A DNA stretch of 64,000 bases from Desulfuromonas versatilis (lineage in GTDB: Bacteria; Desulfobacterota; Desulfuromonadia; Desulfuromonadales; NIT-T3), in the NCBI RefSeq assembly GCF_019704135.1, contig NZ_AP024355.1, forward strand, positions 3,156,001 through 3,220,000. Reading direction: 5' to 3'. Below, piece after piece: positions 15,861 to 25,446 of this stretch; within the stretch, counting starts at the first letter, position 1; every line of letters starts with the position of its first letter. Position numbers and translations under genes: made by a program. The notes under the pieces are model-generated. The model searched no databases. It was not told where the DNA came from and was given only the letters and a program-made list of their open reading frames with translations.

Positions 15861-18689
15861 GTGCGCATTCGAATGATCAGGATGGTCTTGCTCATCACCG
15901 TGCTGTTCAGTCTGGCCCTGCCGGCTCATGCCAGGGTGACCTTCGGGGTGGTGCCTGCCGCCAACTCCCTGATCCGCTCCGAAAGCCAGGCCGTAGGTTT
16001 TGCCGCCGAGCTCGAGCGCCGCCTCGGTGAAGAAGTCCGCATCCGGCTGTTTGCGGACGAGGCCACCCTGCACAACTGGCTCAATCGCTTCCGCGAAGTC
16101 GACCTGGCTGTTCTCAGCCGCGGCTACATTCAGCGGCAGCCGGCCGGCGAATTTTTCGCTCTTGCCGAGAACCTGCGTTCAGAGATGGCCGGTGCCGAAC
16201 CCGCCGACCCGATTGTCGCCCGCCAGGGGCTGAGTCCCCAGGTGATGAGAAAGCTGCAGCTGGCCCTTTACGCCCTGGCTTCGGACCCGGCGGCAAGAGG
16301 GCTGATCGGAGCTCCCAAGGCCCCGCCCCCTCCACAACCTGCCGCCACCCCTCCGGTCGTCACGCGCAAACCCGCAACACAAGCGCCCACGCCGCCGCCT
16401 GTGAAAAAGGCCCAGGCGCCCCCTGCCCGTTCGCCCCAGGCGCAGGCCCCAATCGCGGCGCCCGCGCCCCCGGCGGTCGCTCCTCCTGCGCCCGAACCCG
16501 CTCCGGAAACACCTCCGATGGCGGTGGCCCAGGAGGCGCCCGAATCCGCAGCGCCGCAGGCACCCGAGAAACAACCGGCACTCGAGGCCAAACCTGAGCC
16601 CATGGCCAACCCAGGCGACGCCGGTGCCCCCCAGCCCAGGATCTGGAGCGATGCCGACCCGGCTGCCGCTCGGGCGCCCGACTCACCCGCTCCGGCCAGG
16701 CCGGAGGCGGCTGGCGGCGAAGGCCGCCCCACTTTGGAAGATTACTCCCGCAGCGCGGGCGGACAGGCCCCTACCGCTGACGACACCGATGGCGCAACGA
16801 CCTGGTTCCAAAGCGATCTGCCTCTGGTGCCGCTAATCTCCCTGCTGGTGCTCAGCCTGGCTGGCGCCTTGATTTTCGCTACCCGCTACCGGCAGAGGCA
16901 AACCCGCGACGCCTTCGCCTGGCATTCAACCCCCCCGAGCCCGGCGGGAGCAGCAAAACCAAGGTCCTCGACTTCCGGGGCGCCTTCACCGGCCGGCGCG
17001 GCCGCTCCGCAGTTGAAAAAGACCCGGGCCCAGGCTACACCCGGGAAACCGGTTCCTGCCTCACAGCCCGCCGCACCGGCCGCCGTCAGGCCAAAACCCG
17101 CGCCACCTGCTGTGTCGGTGGAGGTTTCCGGTTCGACGGCTCCTCCGAATACGCCCCGGCCCCACCATCCTGAGGCCCCCCTCCGTGAACCTGGCGACCA
17201 AGCGCAGCCGGTGCCAGCCTCGCCGCCCGTCGCCAAGGTTGAATCGCCCGGCGCGACAGCGCCGCCCGTGCCTCCCCTGGAGAAACCGGCTCAGCCCCCA
17301 GCGGCCCCTGCGGCCGAGGCCGGGGAAAAGCCCTTCCCCTTCGCCTCGACGGAGGATCTCGTCGATCCCGAATTCACCCCGCTGGGACCGAACAGCGAGG
17401 TGCTGAACCGCTACCGGAACCCCTTCGAGGACGATGAGTTCCAGGAGCAACCGGAGCAGGAAATGCCGGCCGCCCCCACCGGGGAAGCGGACCAGGCCGA
17501 AGCTGTCGCCCTGGAGGAAACGCCCGCGGTTGGCGAGGAAGCGCAGGAGGCAGGACCAGAAGCCGTCCCCGGGGAACCCGAAGAGGTGCCCCTGCAGACC
17601 GACGCCAGCCAGGAAACCTTCTCGCTGCTGGGGGTAGAGCAGAACCAGGCCTGCGCCGGGCCCGGCATCAGCCTGGCGGAGGTGGATGAGGAAGAATGGG
17701 CGGAGGTTCCGCTCGAGGAAACCGCGCCGACCCCGGCCATCGAGGTGGCCGCAAACGAGGAACCTATCATTCTGGAGAGCCAGGGACAGGAGTTCAGCTA
17801 CCAGGATGCCGGTGAGCCGGTGGTGGAAGTCGCCGAGGGGCACGGGCACGGTGAGGCAGTGGAAGCGGCGGGAGAAGAGCCGGCGGCAGTGGAGACTCCC
17901 GCCCCGCTCGAAAACCTCGCTGCGGCGCAGACACCGTCCTCCCCTCTCAACCTGGAAGGGAACGTCGCCGCCATCAGGATGCCTGCGCTGCTGCAGTTGG
18001 TCGCCTCCCAGTCCCTCCCCGGCACCCTGGTCATCACCACGCGCCATGATGAAAAAAGGCTGCATTTCCGCAACGGCAGGATAGCCTTGGCGGCCTCGGT
18101 CAATCGGGCCAATCGCAACCAGACCGGTTTTTTGATGAACAAGGTCGGCTACCTGCTGATCCGCCAGGGGAAAATCACCGAGGAGCAGCGGGACAAGGCC
18201 CTGGAGTTATGCGGCAAGGACCCGAGCAAACGTATCGGCGAGATGCTGCTGGAAATGGGGGCCCTGAACCGCCAGTCGCTTCTGGAGGCACTGCGCAGCC
18301 AGGCTGAAAGCGTCATCTTCTCCCTCTTCATCTTTCCGGAAGGGCATTTCCGGTTTGGCTATGAGGAATACCCGCTTCGCCCCGAAGACGATCTGGCCCT
18401 CGACATAGGGGATCTGCTGGAAAATGCCCGCCGCAACGAAGCGGAATGGGACAACATTCGTGAGGCGATCCCGTCCCTTGATACGGTGCTCGATTACACC
18501 CCGGCGGGTCGGGACAAACTTGGCAATGCCCGCATGACGGTCCACCAGAAGTTGGTGCTCTCCCTGATCGACGGTCGGCGCCCGATCAACGAGATTTGCG
18601 TCGCCGCCACCATGGTCGATCTGGAAGTTTACAAGTTCCTCTATTTCATGGTTCACGCCAAAATTCTCCACCGGGTCAACCGGCGTTGA
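15861..18689 (+). CDS. Membrane signalling scaffold: PhnD-like periplasmic lobe, Pro/Ala-rich linkers, one TM helix, C-terminal PATAN/DUF4388 domain
   Basis: 942 residues. Signal peptide (residues 1-24), then about 90 residues resembling the first lobe of phosphonate-type binding proteins (VTFGVVPAANSLIRSE, VDLAVLSRGYI). A Pro/Ala-rich stretch leads to a single membrane helix at about 320-340 followed by basic residues. The cytoplasmic part is a long Pro/Ala/Glu-rich, low-complexity region (about 345-690) ending in a DUF4388 (PATAN) domain at about 697-942 (LEGNVAAIRMPALLQLVA, VGYLLIRQGKITEEQ, FSLFIFPEGHFRFGYE). PATAN domains occur with receiver proteins in deltaproteobacteria and cyanobacteria; two receiver genes follow directly. 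GTG start at 15861 with GGGAAGG 6 bases upstream. The overall layout recalls FimV but I see no LysM. Confidence 0.7.
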   Translation: MRIRMIRMVLLITVLFSLALPAHARVTFGVVPAANSLIRSESQAVGFAAELERRLGEEVRIRLFADEATLHNWLNRFREVDLAVLSRGYIQRQPAGEFFALAENLRSEMAGAEPADPIVARQGLSPQVMRKLQLALYALASDPAARGLIGAPKAPPPPQPAATPPVVTRKPATQAPTPPPVKKAQAPPARSPQAQAPIAAPAPPAVAPPAPEPAPETPPMAVAQEAPESAAPQAPEKQPALEAKPEPMANPGDAGAPQPRIWSDADPAAARAPDSPAPARPEAAGGEGRPTLEDYSRSAGGQAPTADDTDGATTWFQSDLPLVPLISLLVLSLAGALIFATRYRQRQTRDAFAWHSTPPSPAGAAKPRSSTSGAPSPAGAAAPQLKKTRAQATPGKPVPASQPAAPAAVRPKPAPPAVSVEVSGSTAPPNTPRPHHPEAPLREPGDQAQPVPASPPVAKVESPGATAPPVPPLEKPAQPPAAPAAEAGEKPFPFASTEDLVDPEFTPLGPNSEVLNRYRNPFEDDEFQEQPEQEMPAAPTGEADQAEAVALEETPAVGEEAQEAGPEAVPGEPEEVPLQTDASQETFSLLGVEQNQACAGPGISLAEVDEEEWAEVPLEETAPTPAIEVAANEEPIILESQGQEFSYQDAGEPVVEVAEGHGHGEAVEAAGEEPAAVETPAPLENLAAAQTPSSPLNLEGNVAAIRMPALLQLVASQSLPGTLVITTRHDEKRLHFRNGRIALAASVNRANRNQTGFLMNKVGYLLIRQGKITEEQRDKALELCGKDPSKRIGEMLLEMGALNRQSLLEALRSQAESVIFSLFIFPEGHFRFGYEEYPLRPEDDLALDIGDLLENARRNEAEWDNIREAIPSLDTVLDYTPAGRDKLGNARMTVHQKLVLSLIDGRRPINEICVAATMVDLEVYKFLYFMVHAKILHRVNRR

Positions 18690-18833
18690 TGGGAGCAGCC
18701 AGGTTTCACTCCAGCCGTTTTTCCCCCGCAGCTGGTATAGTTGTAGCGAAGTGTCCCTGGCCGCCGGTACGCGTGGATGCTCCGCACCGGCGGGAACCGG
18801 CGTCCCCACCACAGATTGCAGGAAAGGTTATCG

Positions 18834-19229
18834 ATGAAGGCAAGAATCCTCTTCGTTGAGGACGACCCCACCGTGCTCGAACTGGGCAGGACCGTTCTGA
18901 CCAAGCTCGGCCACCAGGTCCTGACCGCCACGACCGGCCCCCAGGCCTACGAGCTGGCTTGTCGAGAGCATCCCGACGCCATCGCCCTGGACGTCATGCT
19001 GCCTGGGATGAACGGCTTCGAAGTGGCAAAGTTGCTCAAGGAGAACCAGTCGACCAGAAACATCCCGATCGCCTTCGTATCGGCCAAAAACCAGAGTCAC
19101 GACATCGTGGAGGGGTTTAACAGCGGGGGAGCCCTCTACCTGACCAAACCGTTTACCGTCAACGCCCTGAAAACCACCATCGAAAGCCTGCTCCAACCCA
19201 AACCGGAAAAACCCCACGCCAGGCACTGA
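18834..19229 (+). CDS. Single-domain response regulator (receiver)
   Basis: 131 residues, a complete CheY-like receiver: acidic pair in FVEDDPT, phospho-acceptor Asp in IALDVMLPGMNG, Ser in FVSAKN and the Lys in YLTKPF. No output domain. The ATG at 18834 follows AGGAAAGG, with better spacing than the in-frame upstream ATG at 18777. It lies 144 bases after the PATAN scaffold gene and 6 bases before a receiver-GAF gene, so the three probably act together: the receiver may dock on the PATAN domain. The sensor kinase is not in the window. Confidence 0.88.
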   Translation: MKARILFVEDDPTVLELGRTVLTKLGHQVLTATTGPQAYELACREHPDAIALDVMLPGMNGFEVAKLLKENQSTRNIPIAFVSAKNQSHDIVEGFNSGGALYLTKPFTVNALKTTIESLLQPKPEKPHARH

Positions 19230-19235
19230 TTCACC

Positions 19236-20231
19236 ATGAGCGCCATCCGAACCCTGATCGTCGACCCCGCCGCCGACCGCCGCAAGGAACTGCAGCTGCT
19301 GCTGGCTGATCAACCGGTGGAAATCACCGAGGCCGCCTCTTCCGAGCGGGCCCTCGAGCTGCTGAAAAACCAGCTGGTCGAGGTGGTCCTGACCGACACC
19401 GAGCTGCCGGGGAAAAGTGGGCTTTACCTGCTCCAGACCATCAAAAAAAATCACCCAGAAATCGAGGTGATCGTCCTTTCCCACAACGCATCGTCCTTCA
19501 ATGTCCTGCAGGCACTGCGCAACGGCGCTGCGGATTTCATCGTCCGCCCCGTGGACACCGGCGAACCCCTGATCAATGCCCTCAATCGGGCCATCGACCA
19601 CCTGGGACGACGCCGGCGCCAGGAGTTGAGGCTGCGCGAACTGGAGCGGAAAAACGGCCACCTCAATCAAATGCTGGCCCGGATGAAGTCCCTGCAGAAC
19701 GCCGTCGACAAGCTGGCCTCAGCCCAGGAAGTCGGCGTGCTGCTGCAATCCCTGGTCGACACGGCCATGGCCGAACTGGGCGCCGACAAGGGGGTGCTGG
19801 CTCTGGTGGACCAGGCCAGCAACTCCCTGGGGATCAAGGCCGGTGGTGGCATACCGGCTTCGGTAACCCGTATTTTTTCCAACCAGCTCCCCGCCGGGCT
19901 GCTGGTCGCCATGGCCCGGCGGGGTAAGCCGGTGCTGATTCCGGGGGAACTTCCGGAAGGCCTGGCAAGGCTCTCCAGCCAGGCGGAACGCCAGATCCTG
20001 CTCACCCGCCCCGGACTGATCAGCGCTCCGCTGCGCATTCGGGAGAAGGCGGTAGGCCTTGCGGTGGTGCTGGGCCATGCCGAACAGAAGCCCTTTGACG
20101 AACAGGACCTGCATTACCTCCTCCAGCTTTCCCACCACGCGACCATTGTCCTGGAAAAACTGGGACTCATTCACCAGTTGAAGCGGGGCCGGGAGATCGG
20201 GGCTTTTCCCTGCGCCACCGGCGCGCCCTGA
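19236..20231 (+). CDS. Response regulator with receiver and GAF domains
   Basis: 331 residues. Receiver at 1-125 (LIVDPAADRR, phospho-acceptor Asp in VVLTDTELPGKSG, IVLSHNA, IVRPVDTG where the usual Lys-Pro is Arg-Pro), a short coiled coil at about 130-160 (LRLRELERKNGHLNQMLARM), then a GAF domain at about 165-315. The receiver lacks one of the two N-terminal acidic residues (VDPAAD in place of DD) and the conserved Lys, so phosphorylation may be weak or absent. No DNA-binding or enzymatic output is visible. Co-transcribed with the receiver gene 6 bases upstream; a strong terminator follows. Confidence 0.8.
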   Translation: MSAIRTLIVDPAADRRKELQLLLADQPVEITEAASSERALELLKNQLVEVVLTDTELPGKSGLYLLQTIKKNHPEIEVIVLSHNASSFNVLQALRNGAADFIVRPVDTGEPLINALNRAIDHLGRRRRQELRLRELERKNGHLNQMLARMKSLQNAVDKLASAQEVGVLLQSLVDTAMAELGADKGVLALVDQASNSLGIKAGGGIPASVTRIFSNQLPAGLLVAMARRGKPVLIPGELPEGLARLSSQAERQILLTRPGLISAPLRIREKAVGLAVVLGHAEQKPFDEQDLHYLLQLSHHATIVLEKLGLIHQLKRGREIGAFPCATGAP

Positions 20232-20258
20232 GTCCCGGCTAAAAGCCGGTTCAAACAG

Positions 20259-20289
20259 AAAGGGGTCCGACACAGCCGGACCCCTTTTT
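20259..20289. terminator. Bidirectional intrinsic terminator between convergent genes
   Basis: 11-bp stem AAAGGGGTCCG (20259-20269) / CGGACCCCTTT (20277-20287) with a 7-base loop and a T tract on the plus strand; the flanking A run gives a shorter T tract on the minus strand. It separates the receiver-GAF gene from the GGDEF gene. Confidence 0.85.
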
Positions 20290-20328
20290 CCATTCTCCAA
20301 ATCCAACCTGCCCGTCTCGCGAAAATGC

Positions 20329-21528
20329 TCAGGAACGGAGCAGCCCCCCTGTGACCCCGTCTCCCCCCCCTGTCTTTTGGGCGTTCAGGTGGCGGTCGGC
20401 TTCGGCATACAGGTTGTCGAGCAGTTCCGAAACATCCAGGGTGACCCGGCTTCCCAGCTCCTGGGCGGCAGAGATGGCCGCCGCCCCGATGCTCAGGGTA
20501 ACCAGCAGCTCGCTGCCATCCACCACCCATTTCTGACGACGGGCCGCATCCAACAATCGGTTGGCCAGTTGCAAACTCCCCTCCAGGTCTGTTTCGGAAA
20601 CCAGCACGGCGAACTCGTCCTCCCCCACCCGAGCGAGGACATCCGACTCGCGCAATTGGGACAGCAGGGTTTTGGCGATGTCCCGCAGGACCATGTTGCA
20701 GGCTGGTTGGCCGAAGCTATCGTGCACAGCCTCGAACCGGTCGAGGCCGATCAGCAGAAACGCGACGGGGCGGCGGTAACGTACCGCCCGCCCCAGGGCC
20801 AACCTGCTTTCGGTGAAAAAGAACCTGCGATTGTAAAGCCCGGTCAGCTCGTCGACCATGGAGAGGTTGCGGTAATGGTTCTGCAGCCGTCGCGTGTCCT
20901 GCAGCACGGCTTCGAGTTGCCGGGTACGCTCGCCAACCTCCTCTTCAAGCCTGCGCAGCAGGCGATTGGCGATCAGGATCTGTCCCAGGAAACTGCTGTA
21001 CAGGGGAACCATCCGCTCATGCCATTCATTGAAATGGCCCGGCACTGGGTGGGACATGTTGACCACGCCGATGATGTCTCCTCCGCTACGGATAGGCGCA
21101 CTGATGACGCAGCCCAGGTGGCGCATCCCCAAGGCGGTTTCGACCTGGCGGAACCTCGGGTCGGTTCGGGTATCCCGGCAGATCTGCGCCTCGCCGGTCC
21201 GAACCGCCAGCCCCATCAAGCTGCTCAGCACTTCGAACTGTTGCCCGGGAGCCGCCCCCTTCTCCTGGGGCACTTTGCCGGAGTCCCAGTCGAACCAGTC
21301 AAGGCCGGCAGCATTCACCAGCCGCTCCCCCTCGCGGAGAAACACCGAGCAGCGCTCGACACCGTAATGCTCCACCAGGGCGGAGAGGGCCTGGTGGAGC
21401 AGGGTTTTCTCGTCAGCCAGGTGGACCTCCATGGTCCCCAGCCGCTGCAGGGTCGACAAGGAAGCCATCAGTTCCTCGAACACCCCCGCCATCTCCTGCA
21501 GACTCTGGGCAATGCCCGGCGTTTCCAT
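20329..21528 (-). CDS. GAF-GGDEF protein, probable diguanylate cyclase with altered signature
   Basis: 399 residues. GAF domain at about 30-180 (ALVEHYGVERCSVFLREGERLVNAAG), a coiled region at about 190-220, then a GGDEF domain at about 225-385 (SMVDELTGLYNRRFF, PVAFLLIGLDRFEAVHDSFG, DIAKTLLSQLRESDVLARVGEDEFAVLV). The active-site loop reads G-E-D-E-F where G-G-D/E-E-F is usual, so activity is uncertain. Upstream, the I-site RxxD is present as RESD. Start at ATG 21528 with GGAGG 6 bases upstream. It begins 2 bases after the stop of the HDOD gene, so the two are co-transcribed. Confidence 0.85.
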   Translation of the reverse strand: METPGIAQSLQEMAGVFEELMASLSTLQRLGTMEVHLADEKTLLHQALSALVEHYGVERCSVFLREGERLVNAAGLDWFDWDSGKVPQEKGAAPGQQFEVLSSLMGLAVRTGEAQICRDTRTDPRFRQVETALGMRHLGCVISAPIRSGGDIIGVVNMSHPVPGHFNEWHERMVPLYSSFLGQILIANRLLRRLEEEVGERTRQLEAVLQDTRRLQNHYRNLSMVDELTGLYNRRFFFTESRLALGRAVRYRRPVAFLLIGLDRFEAVHDSFGQPACNMVLRDIAKTLLSQLRESDVLARVGEDEFAVLVSETDLEGSLQLANRLLDAARRQKWVVDGSELLVTLSIGAAAISAAQELGSRVTLDVSELLDNLYAEADRHLNAQKTGGGDGVTGGLLRS

Positions 21529-21530
21529 GG

Positions 21531-22409
21531 TCAACCTCCGCTGCCGGCCATTTGCCGGGCCAGGCTCTTGAGTTCGTCGAGCTGTTCCAGCATCCCCTGG
21601 ATGGCTGCTTCACAATCCCCCGCGGCAATCAACCCTGCGCCCCATTCGGCCGGCAGGGGCGGCATGGCGCCCTCCATAAACAGCCGGTCGGCGATCCGTG
21701 CGGCCCCGCCGACAAGCCTCACCAGTGGCCAGTGGTTCCCCGTGTAGTCCACCGCACCATGATGGCGAACGGCCAGCACAAGGTCCTCGGGCAGGCCCCA
21801 GCGCTGGGCCAGCCAACCGCCTGCCAGCCGGTGGTCCATGCCCAGCCGCGCTTCGATCCGGCGGGACAACTCCCCCACCGCTCCGTGCTTCAAGGCCTCG
21901 TTCATTTCCCGGGGAAAGGTATGCACCAGGGCCAGCAGCCCGAGGTTGTGGATGAGCCCTGCGGAATAGGCCATGGCCGGTGAGACCTTTTCCTCGCTGG
22001 TTACCCCTGCTGCCAGGTCTCGGGCCAGCGATGCGGTGGCTATGGCCACAAACCAGTGCCGGGGCACCTGATATTCCGGGCAGGTCGAAGTCTTGAAGGC
22101 GCTGGCCATGGACAGAGCCAGGATCAGCCCCTTGGAGATGGAGAGCCCGAGCACCCGGATGACCGCTTCACGCACCGAATGTATATGCCGGCGCTGACCA
22201 TAGTAGGCGGAGTTGGCGCAGCGCAGGATTCGCACCGCCAGTTCCGGGCTTTTCTCGATGAGCCGCACCAGTTGCTCGAGATCGGCCTGTTCGTCCCCGG
22301 CAACCCGCAGCGCCTCGAGGGCAATGCCCGAGGGGGGGGGGATTTCCTGCAGTTGGAACAACCTGAGACGGGTCTCCTCAGGTAAACCCGCGGCTTCGCA
22401 TTCCGGCAT
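21531..22409 (-). CDS. HDOD-domain signalling protein
   Basis: 292 residues. HDOD domain at about 20-225: LIEKSPELAVRILRCANSAYYG, the INSVREAV-like HIHSVREAVIRVLG, MAYSAGLIHNLGLLAL (the degenerate HD site) and LVLAVRHHG. HDOD proteins have lost phosphodiesterase residues and act as scaffolds or regulators in chemosensory, c-di-GMP and stress pathways. It lies directly upstream of the GAF-GGDEF gene in the same transcript, suggesting a functional pair. A stem-loop at 22459-22494 lies in its leader. Confidence 0.85.
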   Translation of the reverse strand: MPECEAAGLPEETRLRLFQLQEIPPPSGIALEALRVAGDEQADLEQLVRLIEKSPELAVRILRCANSAYYGQRRHIHSVREAVIRVLGLSISKGLILALSMASAFKTSTCPEYQVPRHWFVAIATASLARDLAAGVTSEEKVSPAMAYSAGLIHNLGLLALVHTFPREMNEALKHGAVGELSRRIEARLGMDHRLAGGWLAQRWGLPEDLVLAVRHHGAVDYTGNHWPLVRLVGGAARIADRLFMEGAMPPLPAEWGAGLIAAGDCEAAIQGMLEQLDELKSLARQMAGSGG

Positions 22410-22458
22410 TCAAGATCTCCTATGTCCCAATTTCCGCAGCTGCTGCACTGCCGGTGAC

Positions 22459-22494
22459 CTGCCCCAGGACGCGGGTATATCCCGCCCGGGGCAG
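22459..22494 (-). other. Two-tier stem-loop in the dxs-HDOD intergenic region
   Basis: Outer stem CTGCCCC (22459-22465) / GGGGCAG (22488-22494), inner stem GCGGG / CCCGC around TATAT. It has no T tract, so it could be a Rho-type end of the dxs transcript or a leader structure for the HDOD gene 50 bases downstream. Confidence 0.4.
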
Positions 22495-22549
22495 AGCCGA
22501 TGTCCTCGCGCCGGTTGCCGGGCACAGAAGGCCAAGGCTGACTTTTCGC

Positions 22550-24475
22550 TCAACAGATCGCCGGGCTGCCGACGGCACCGTCGCCAGCAGCGGCGGCCTC
22601 CGGCAGACCGACAAAGCGTTGAATGCTGCGAACTATGCCGGCAGCATCCAGGCCGCACAGGGCCCTCAATTCGTCCTGGCTTCCCTGTTCGACGAAACGG
22701 TCCGGCAGGCCGATGCGCAGGACCCGCGGGCTCACCCCGGCGTCGGCCAGCAGTTCCAGAACCGCGGAGCCGAAGCCGCCCTGCAGGGCATTTTCTTCCA
22801 CGGTGATCACCAGCCCGGTGCGAATCGCCTCGCCCAGCAGCAGTTCGCGGTCGAGGGGCTTGAGGAAGCAGGGATCGACCACGGCCAGGGACAAGCCCTG
22901 GGTCTGAAGCTGCTGCGCGGCCGCCAGAGCCTCGGCGACACTCACGCCGATGGCGAAGATCACCCCGTCTTCTCCCTGCCGCAGCAACTCGCCCTTGCCG
23001 ATGGGCACAGGCTGCGCTCCCCCCTCCAGGGCGGCGCCGGTCCCGTTGCCGCGCGGATAGCGGTAGGCGAAAGGCCCGTCAAAGGCCAGGGCGGTGGCCA
23101 TGGCCCTGCGCAGCTGCGCCTCGTCGCGCGGGACCATGAACACCAGGTTGGGGATATGGCGCAGGTAGGAATAGTCGAAGACACCGTGGTGGGTCGGGCC
23201 GTCGGCCCCGACCAGCCCTCCGCGGTCCATGGCGAAGGCGACCGGCAGGTTCTGCAGGCAGACATCATGCAACACGTTGTCGTAGGCCCGCTGCAGAAAG
23301 GTCGAATAGACCGCCACCGTCGGCCGCAGTCCGTGACAGGCCAGTCCGGCCGCGAAGGTTACCGCATGCTGCTCGGCGATGCCCACGTCGTAGAATCTTT
23401 CCGGGAAGCGCCGGGAAAACTCCCCGAGGCCGGTCCCCTCCAGCATGGCCGCGGTGATGGCCACCACCCGCGGATCCTGCTCGGCCTGTTCGACCAGGGT
23501 TTCGCCGAATACCGCCGTGTAGCTGCGGGTCCCTCCCTTGCCGGCCTTGACCTTGCCCGTTTCGGGGTCAAAAGGACCGATGCCGTGAAACAGCGAAGGA
23601 TTTTCCTCGGCAGGAGCGTACCCCTTGCCTTTTCGGGTCGCTACGTGAATCAGGGTCGGTCCCTGCAGTTTCGAAACATTCTGCAGGGCCTCGATCAACT
23701 CATCGAATCGGTGCCCGTCGATGGGGCCCACGTAGTCGAAGCCGAACCCCTCAAACAGCATGCCGGGGGTCAGAAATCCCTTGAGTGAATCCTCGGCCCG
23801 CTTGGCCAGGCTCAGCAGGTCGCGTCCGAAGCGGGGCATGTGGTTGAGCAGGTTTTCCGTCTCCCGTTTCAGGCGCATGAACAGGTCCGAGGTCATTTTC
23901 CGGCTCAGAAACGAGGAGAGCGCGCCGACATTCGGCGAGATTGACATCTCGTTGTCGTTGAGCACCACGATGAGGTCCTTGTCGAGATGTCCGGCCTGGT
24001 TGAGCCCCTCGAAGGCCAGCCCCGAAGTCAGGGAGCCGTCACCGATGACCGCCACGATTTTCTCCCGCCCGCCTCGGACATCCCGGGCCGCGGCCATCCC
24101 CAGCGCGGCGGATATGGAGGTGCTGGAATGGCCGACGTCGAAACAGTCGTGAGGGCTCTCCTCGCGTTTGGGGAAACCGCTGAGCCCACCGAACTGGCGC
24201 AGGGTGCAGAACCTCGCCAACCGGCCGGTCAGCAGCTTGTGCGCATAGGCCTGGTGGCCGACATCCCAGACGATCTTGTCCCGGGGGGACTCGAAAACCC
24301 TGTGCAGGGCGATGCTCAGTTCGACCACCCCCAGTGAGCTGGCCAGGTGCCCGCCGTTGGCGGAGACCGTCTGGATTATCTGGTCCCGGATCTCATCGGC
24401 CAGGGTCCTCAGTTCGGCGAGGCTGAGCCGGCGAAGGTCTTCGGTGCTTGTCAGATTCTGCAGGATCTCGCTCAT
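22550..24475 (-). CDS. dxs: 1-deoxy-D-xylulose-5-phosphate synthase
   Basis: 641 residues, normal for DXS. Thiamine diphosphate motif [19 protein letters not shown]-terminal [16 protein letters not shown] and [11 protein letters not shown], central [15 protein letters not shown], pyrimidine-binding region [19 protein letters not shown] and [15 protein letters not shown]. It condenses pyruvate and glyceraldehyde 3-phosphate, the first step of the MEP isoprenoid pathway. The ATG at 24475 follows AAAGGA by 9 bases; an ATG at 24496 is also in frame. It is the last gene of the xseA-M23-xseB-ispA-dxs series, 55 bases after ispA. Confidence 0.96.
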   Translation of the reverse strand: MSEILQNLTSTEDLRRLSLAELRTLADEIRDQIIQTVSANGGHLASSLGVVELSIALHRVFESPRDKIVWDVGHQAYAHKLLTGRLARFCTLRQFGGLSGFPKREESPHDCFDVGHSSTSISAALGMAAARDVRGGREKIVAVIGDGSLTSGLAFEGLNQAGHLDKDLIVVLNDNEMSISPNVGALSSFLSRKMTSDLFMRLKRETENLLNHMPRFGRDLLSLAKRAEDSLKGFLTPGMLFEGFGFDYVGPIDGHRFDELIEALQNVSKLQGPTLIHVATRKGKGYAPAEENPSLFHGIGPFDPETGKVKAGKGGTRSYTAVFGETLVEQAEQDPRVVAITAAMLEGTGLGEFSRRFPERFYDVGIAEQHAVTFAAGLACHGLRPTVAVYSTFLQRAYDNVLHDVCLQNLPVAFAMDRGGLVGADGPTHHGVFDYSYLRHIPNLVFMVPRDEAQLRRAMATALAFDGPFAYRYPRGNGTGAALEGGAQPVPIGKGELLRQGEDGVIFAIGVSVAEALAAAQQLQTQGLSLAVVDPCFLKPLDRELLLGEAIRTGLVITVEENALQGGFGSAVLELLADAGVSPRVLRIGLPDRFVEQGSQDELRALCGLDAAGIVRSIQRFVGLPEAAAAGDGAVGSPAIC

Positions 24476-24530
24476 GGGCTTCGGTCCTTTTTCCATTTGC
24501 CGCCCCTCGGCGGGGCCGGGGGGCGAAGGA

Positions 24531-25421
24531 TCACGAGGTTCGATCGACAATGTAGTGGGCGATCTGCCGCAGGGGCTCGGCGCGCTCGCCGAAGGGCGCC
24601 AGGGCCTCGTTGGCCAGGTCGCGCAGTTCCACGGCTCGGTCCCTGGCCGCCTCCAGTCCCAGCAGGGCGGGATAGGTCGCCTTGCCCCGCTGCTGGTCAC
24701 TGCCGACATCCTTGCCCAGCAGTGCCTGGTCCCCCACCACGTCGAGAATGTCGTCGGCGATCTGGAAGGCCAGCCCGGCCGCCTCGCCGTAGCGGGTCAG
24801 CGCCCGGAAGGCCTCCTCGTCGCAGCCTCCCACCATGGCGCCGGCCTGGATGGAGGCCAGCATCAGCGCGCCGGTCTTGCGGGTGTGAATATATTCCAGG
24901 GTCGGAAAGCTGATCTCCCTGCCCTCCGATTCCATGTCGACAACCTGCCCGCCGACCATCCCCTGCGACCCGGCGCAGCGGGCGATGGTGTGAATCACCC
25001 GGCAACGGGTCTCGGCCGCCACCCCGGGCAGCACCTCGGGGTGGGAAAGCAGGATGAAGGCCTCGGTGAGCAGGGCGTCCCCGGCCAGAATGGCCGTGGC
25101 CTCGCCGAACACCTTGTGGTTGGTGGGGCGGCCACGGCGGAAATCGTCATCGTCCATGGCCGGCAGGTCATCATGGATCAGGGAGTAGGTATGGATCATC
25201 TCCAGGGCGCAGGCTACCGGCAGGACCAGCTCGGAATCCCCGCCCACCGCCTCGCTGGCGGCTATCATGAGGATGGGCCGCAGGCGCTTGCCCCCGGCGA
25301 ACACCGAATAGCGCATGGCTTTGTGCAGAGCGGGGGGCAGCACGCTCTCGCCGGGCAGATAGGTGTCCAGGGCCTTGTCCACGCGGCCCAGGTGGTGTTT
25401 CAGATAGGAGTTCAGTTCCAT
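24531..25421 (-). CDS. ispA: Polyprenyl (farnesyl/geranyl) diphosphate synthase
   Basis: 296 residues. First Asp-rich motif [16 protein letters not shown], second Asp-rich motif [13 protein letters not shown], and the FAGGKRLRP block are all intact. The length and the short residues before the first Asp-rich motif fit IspA-type enzymes that make C15 (or C10-C20) prenyl diphosphates from IPP and DMAPP. Its place between xseB and dxs is the conserved arrangement in many proteobacteria and matches its role in the MEP pathway. The exact chain length of the product is inferred from the neighbourhood. Confidence 0.93.
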   Translation of the reverse strand: MELNSYLKHHLGRVDKALDTYLPGESVLPPALHKAMRYSVFAGGKRLRPILMIAASEAVGGDSELVLPVACALEMIHTYSLIHDDLPAMDDDDFRRGRPTNHKVFGEATAILAGDALLTEAFILLSHPEVLPGVAAETRCRVIHTIARCAGSQGMVGGQVVDMESEGREISFPTLEYIHTRKTGALMLASIQAGAMVGGCDEEAFRALTRYGEAAGLAFQIADDILDVVGDQALLGKDVGSDQQRGKATYPALLGLEAARDRAVELRDLANEALAPFGERAEPLRQIAHYIVDRTS

Positions 25422-25446
25422 GGGGGCTCCGGGATGGATGCTGGGT

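Noticed and set aside
16300-17700. Low-complexity Pro/Ala/Glu region considered as a frameshifted or non-coding insert
   Set aside because: The frame is open from signal peptide to the PATAN domain, with codon use like the rest of the gene; it is a long linker.
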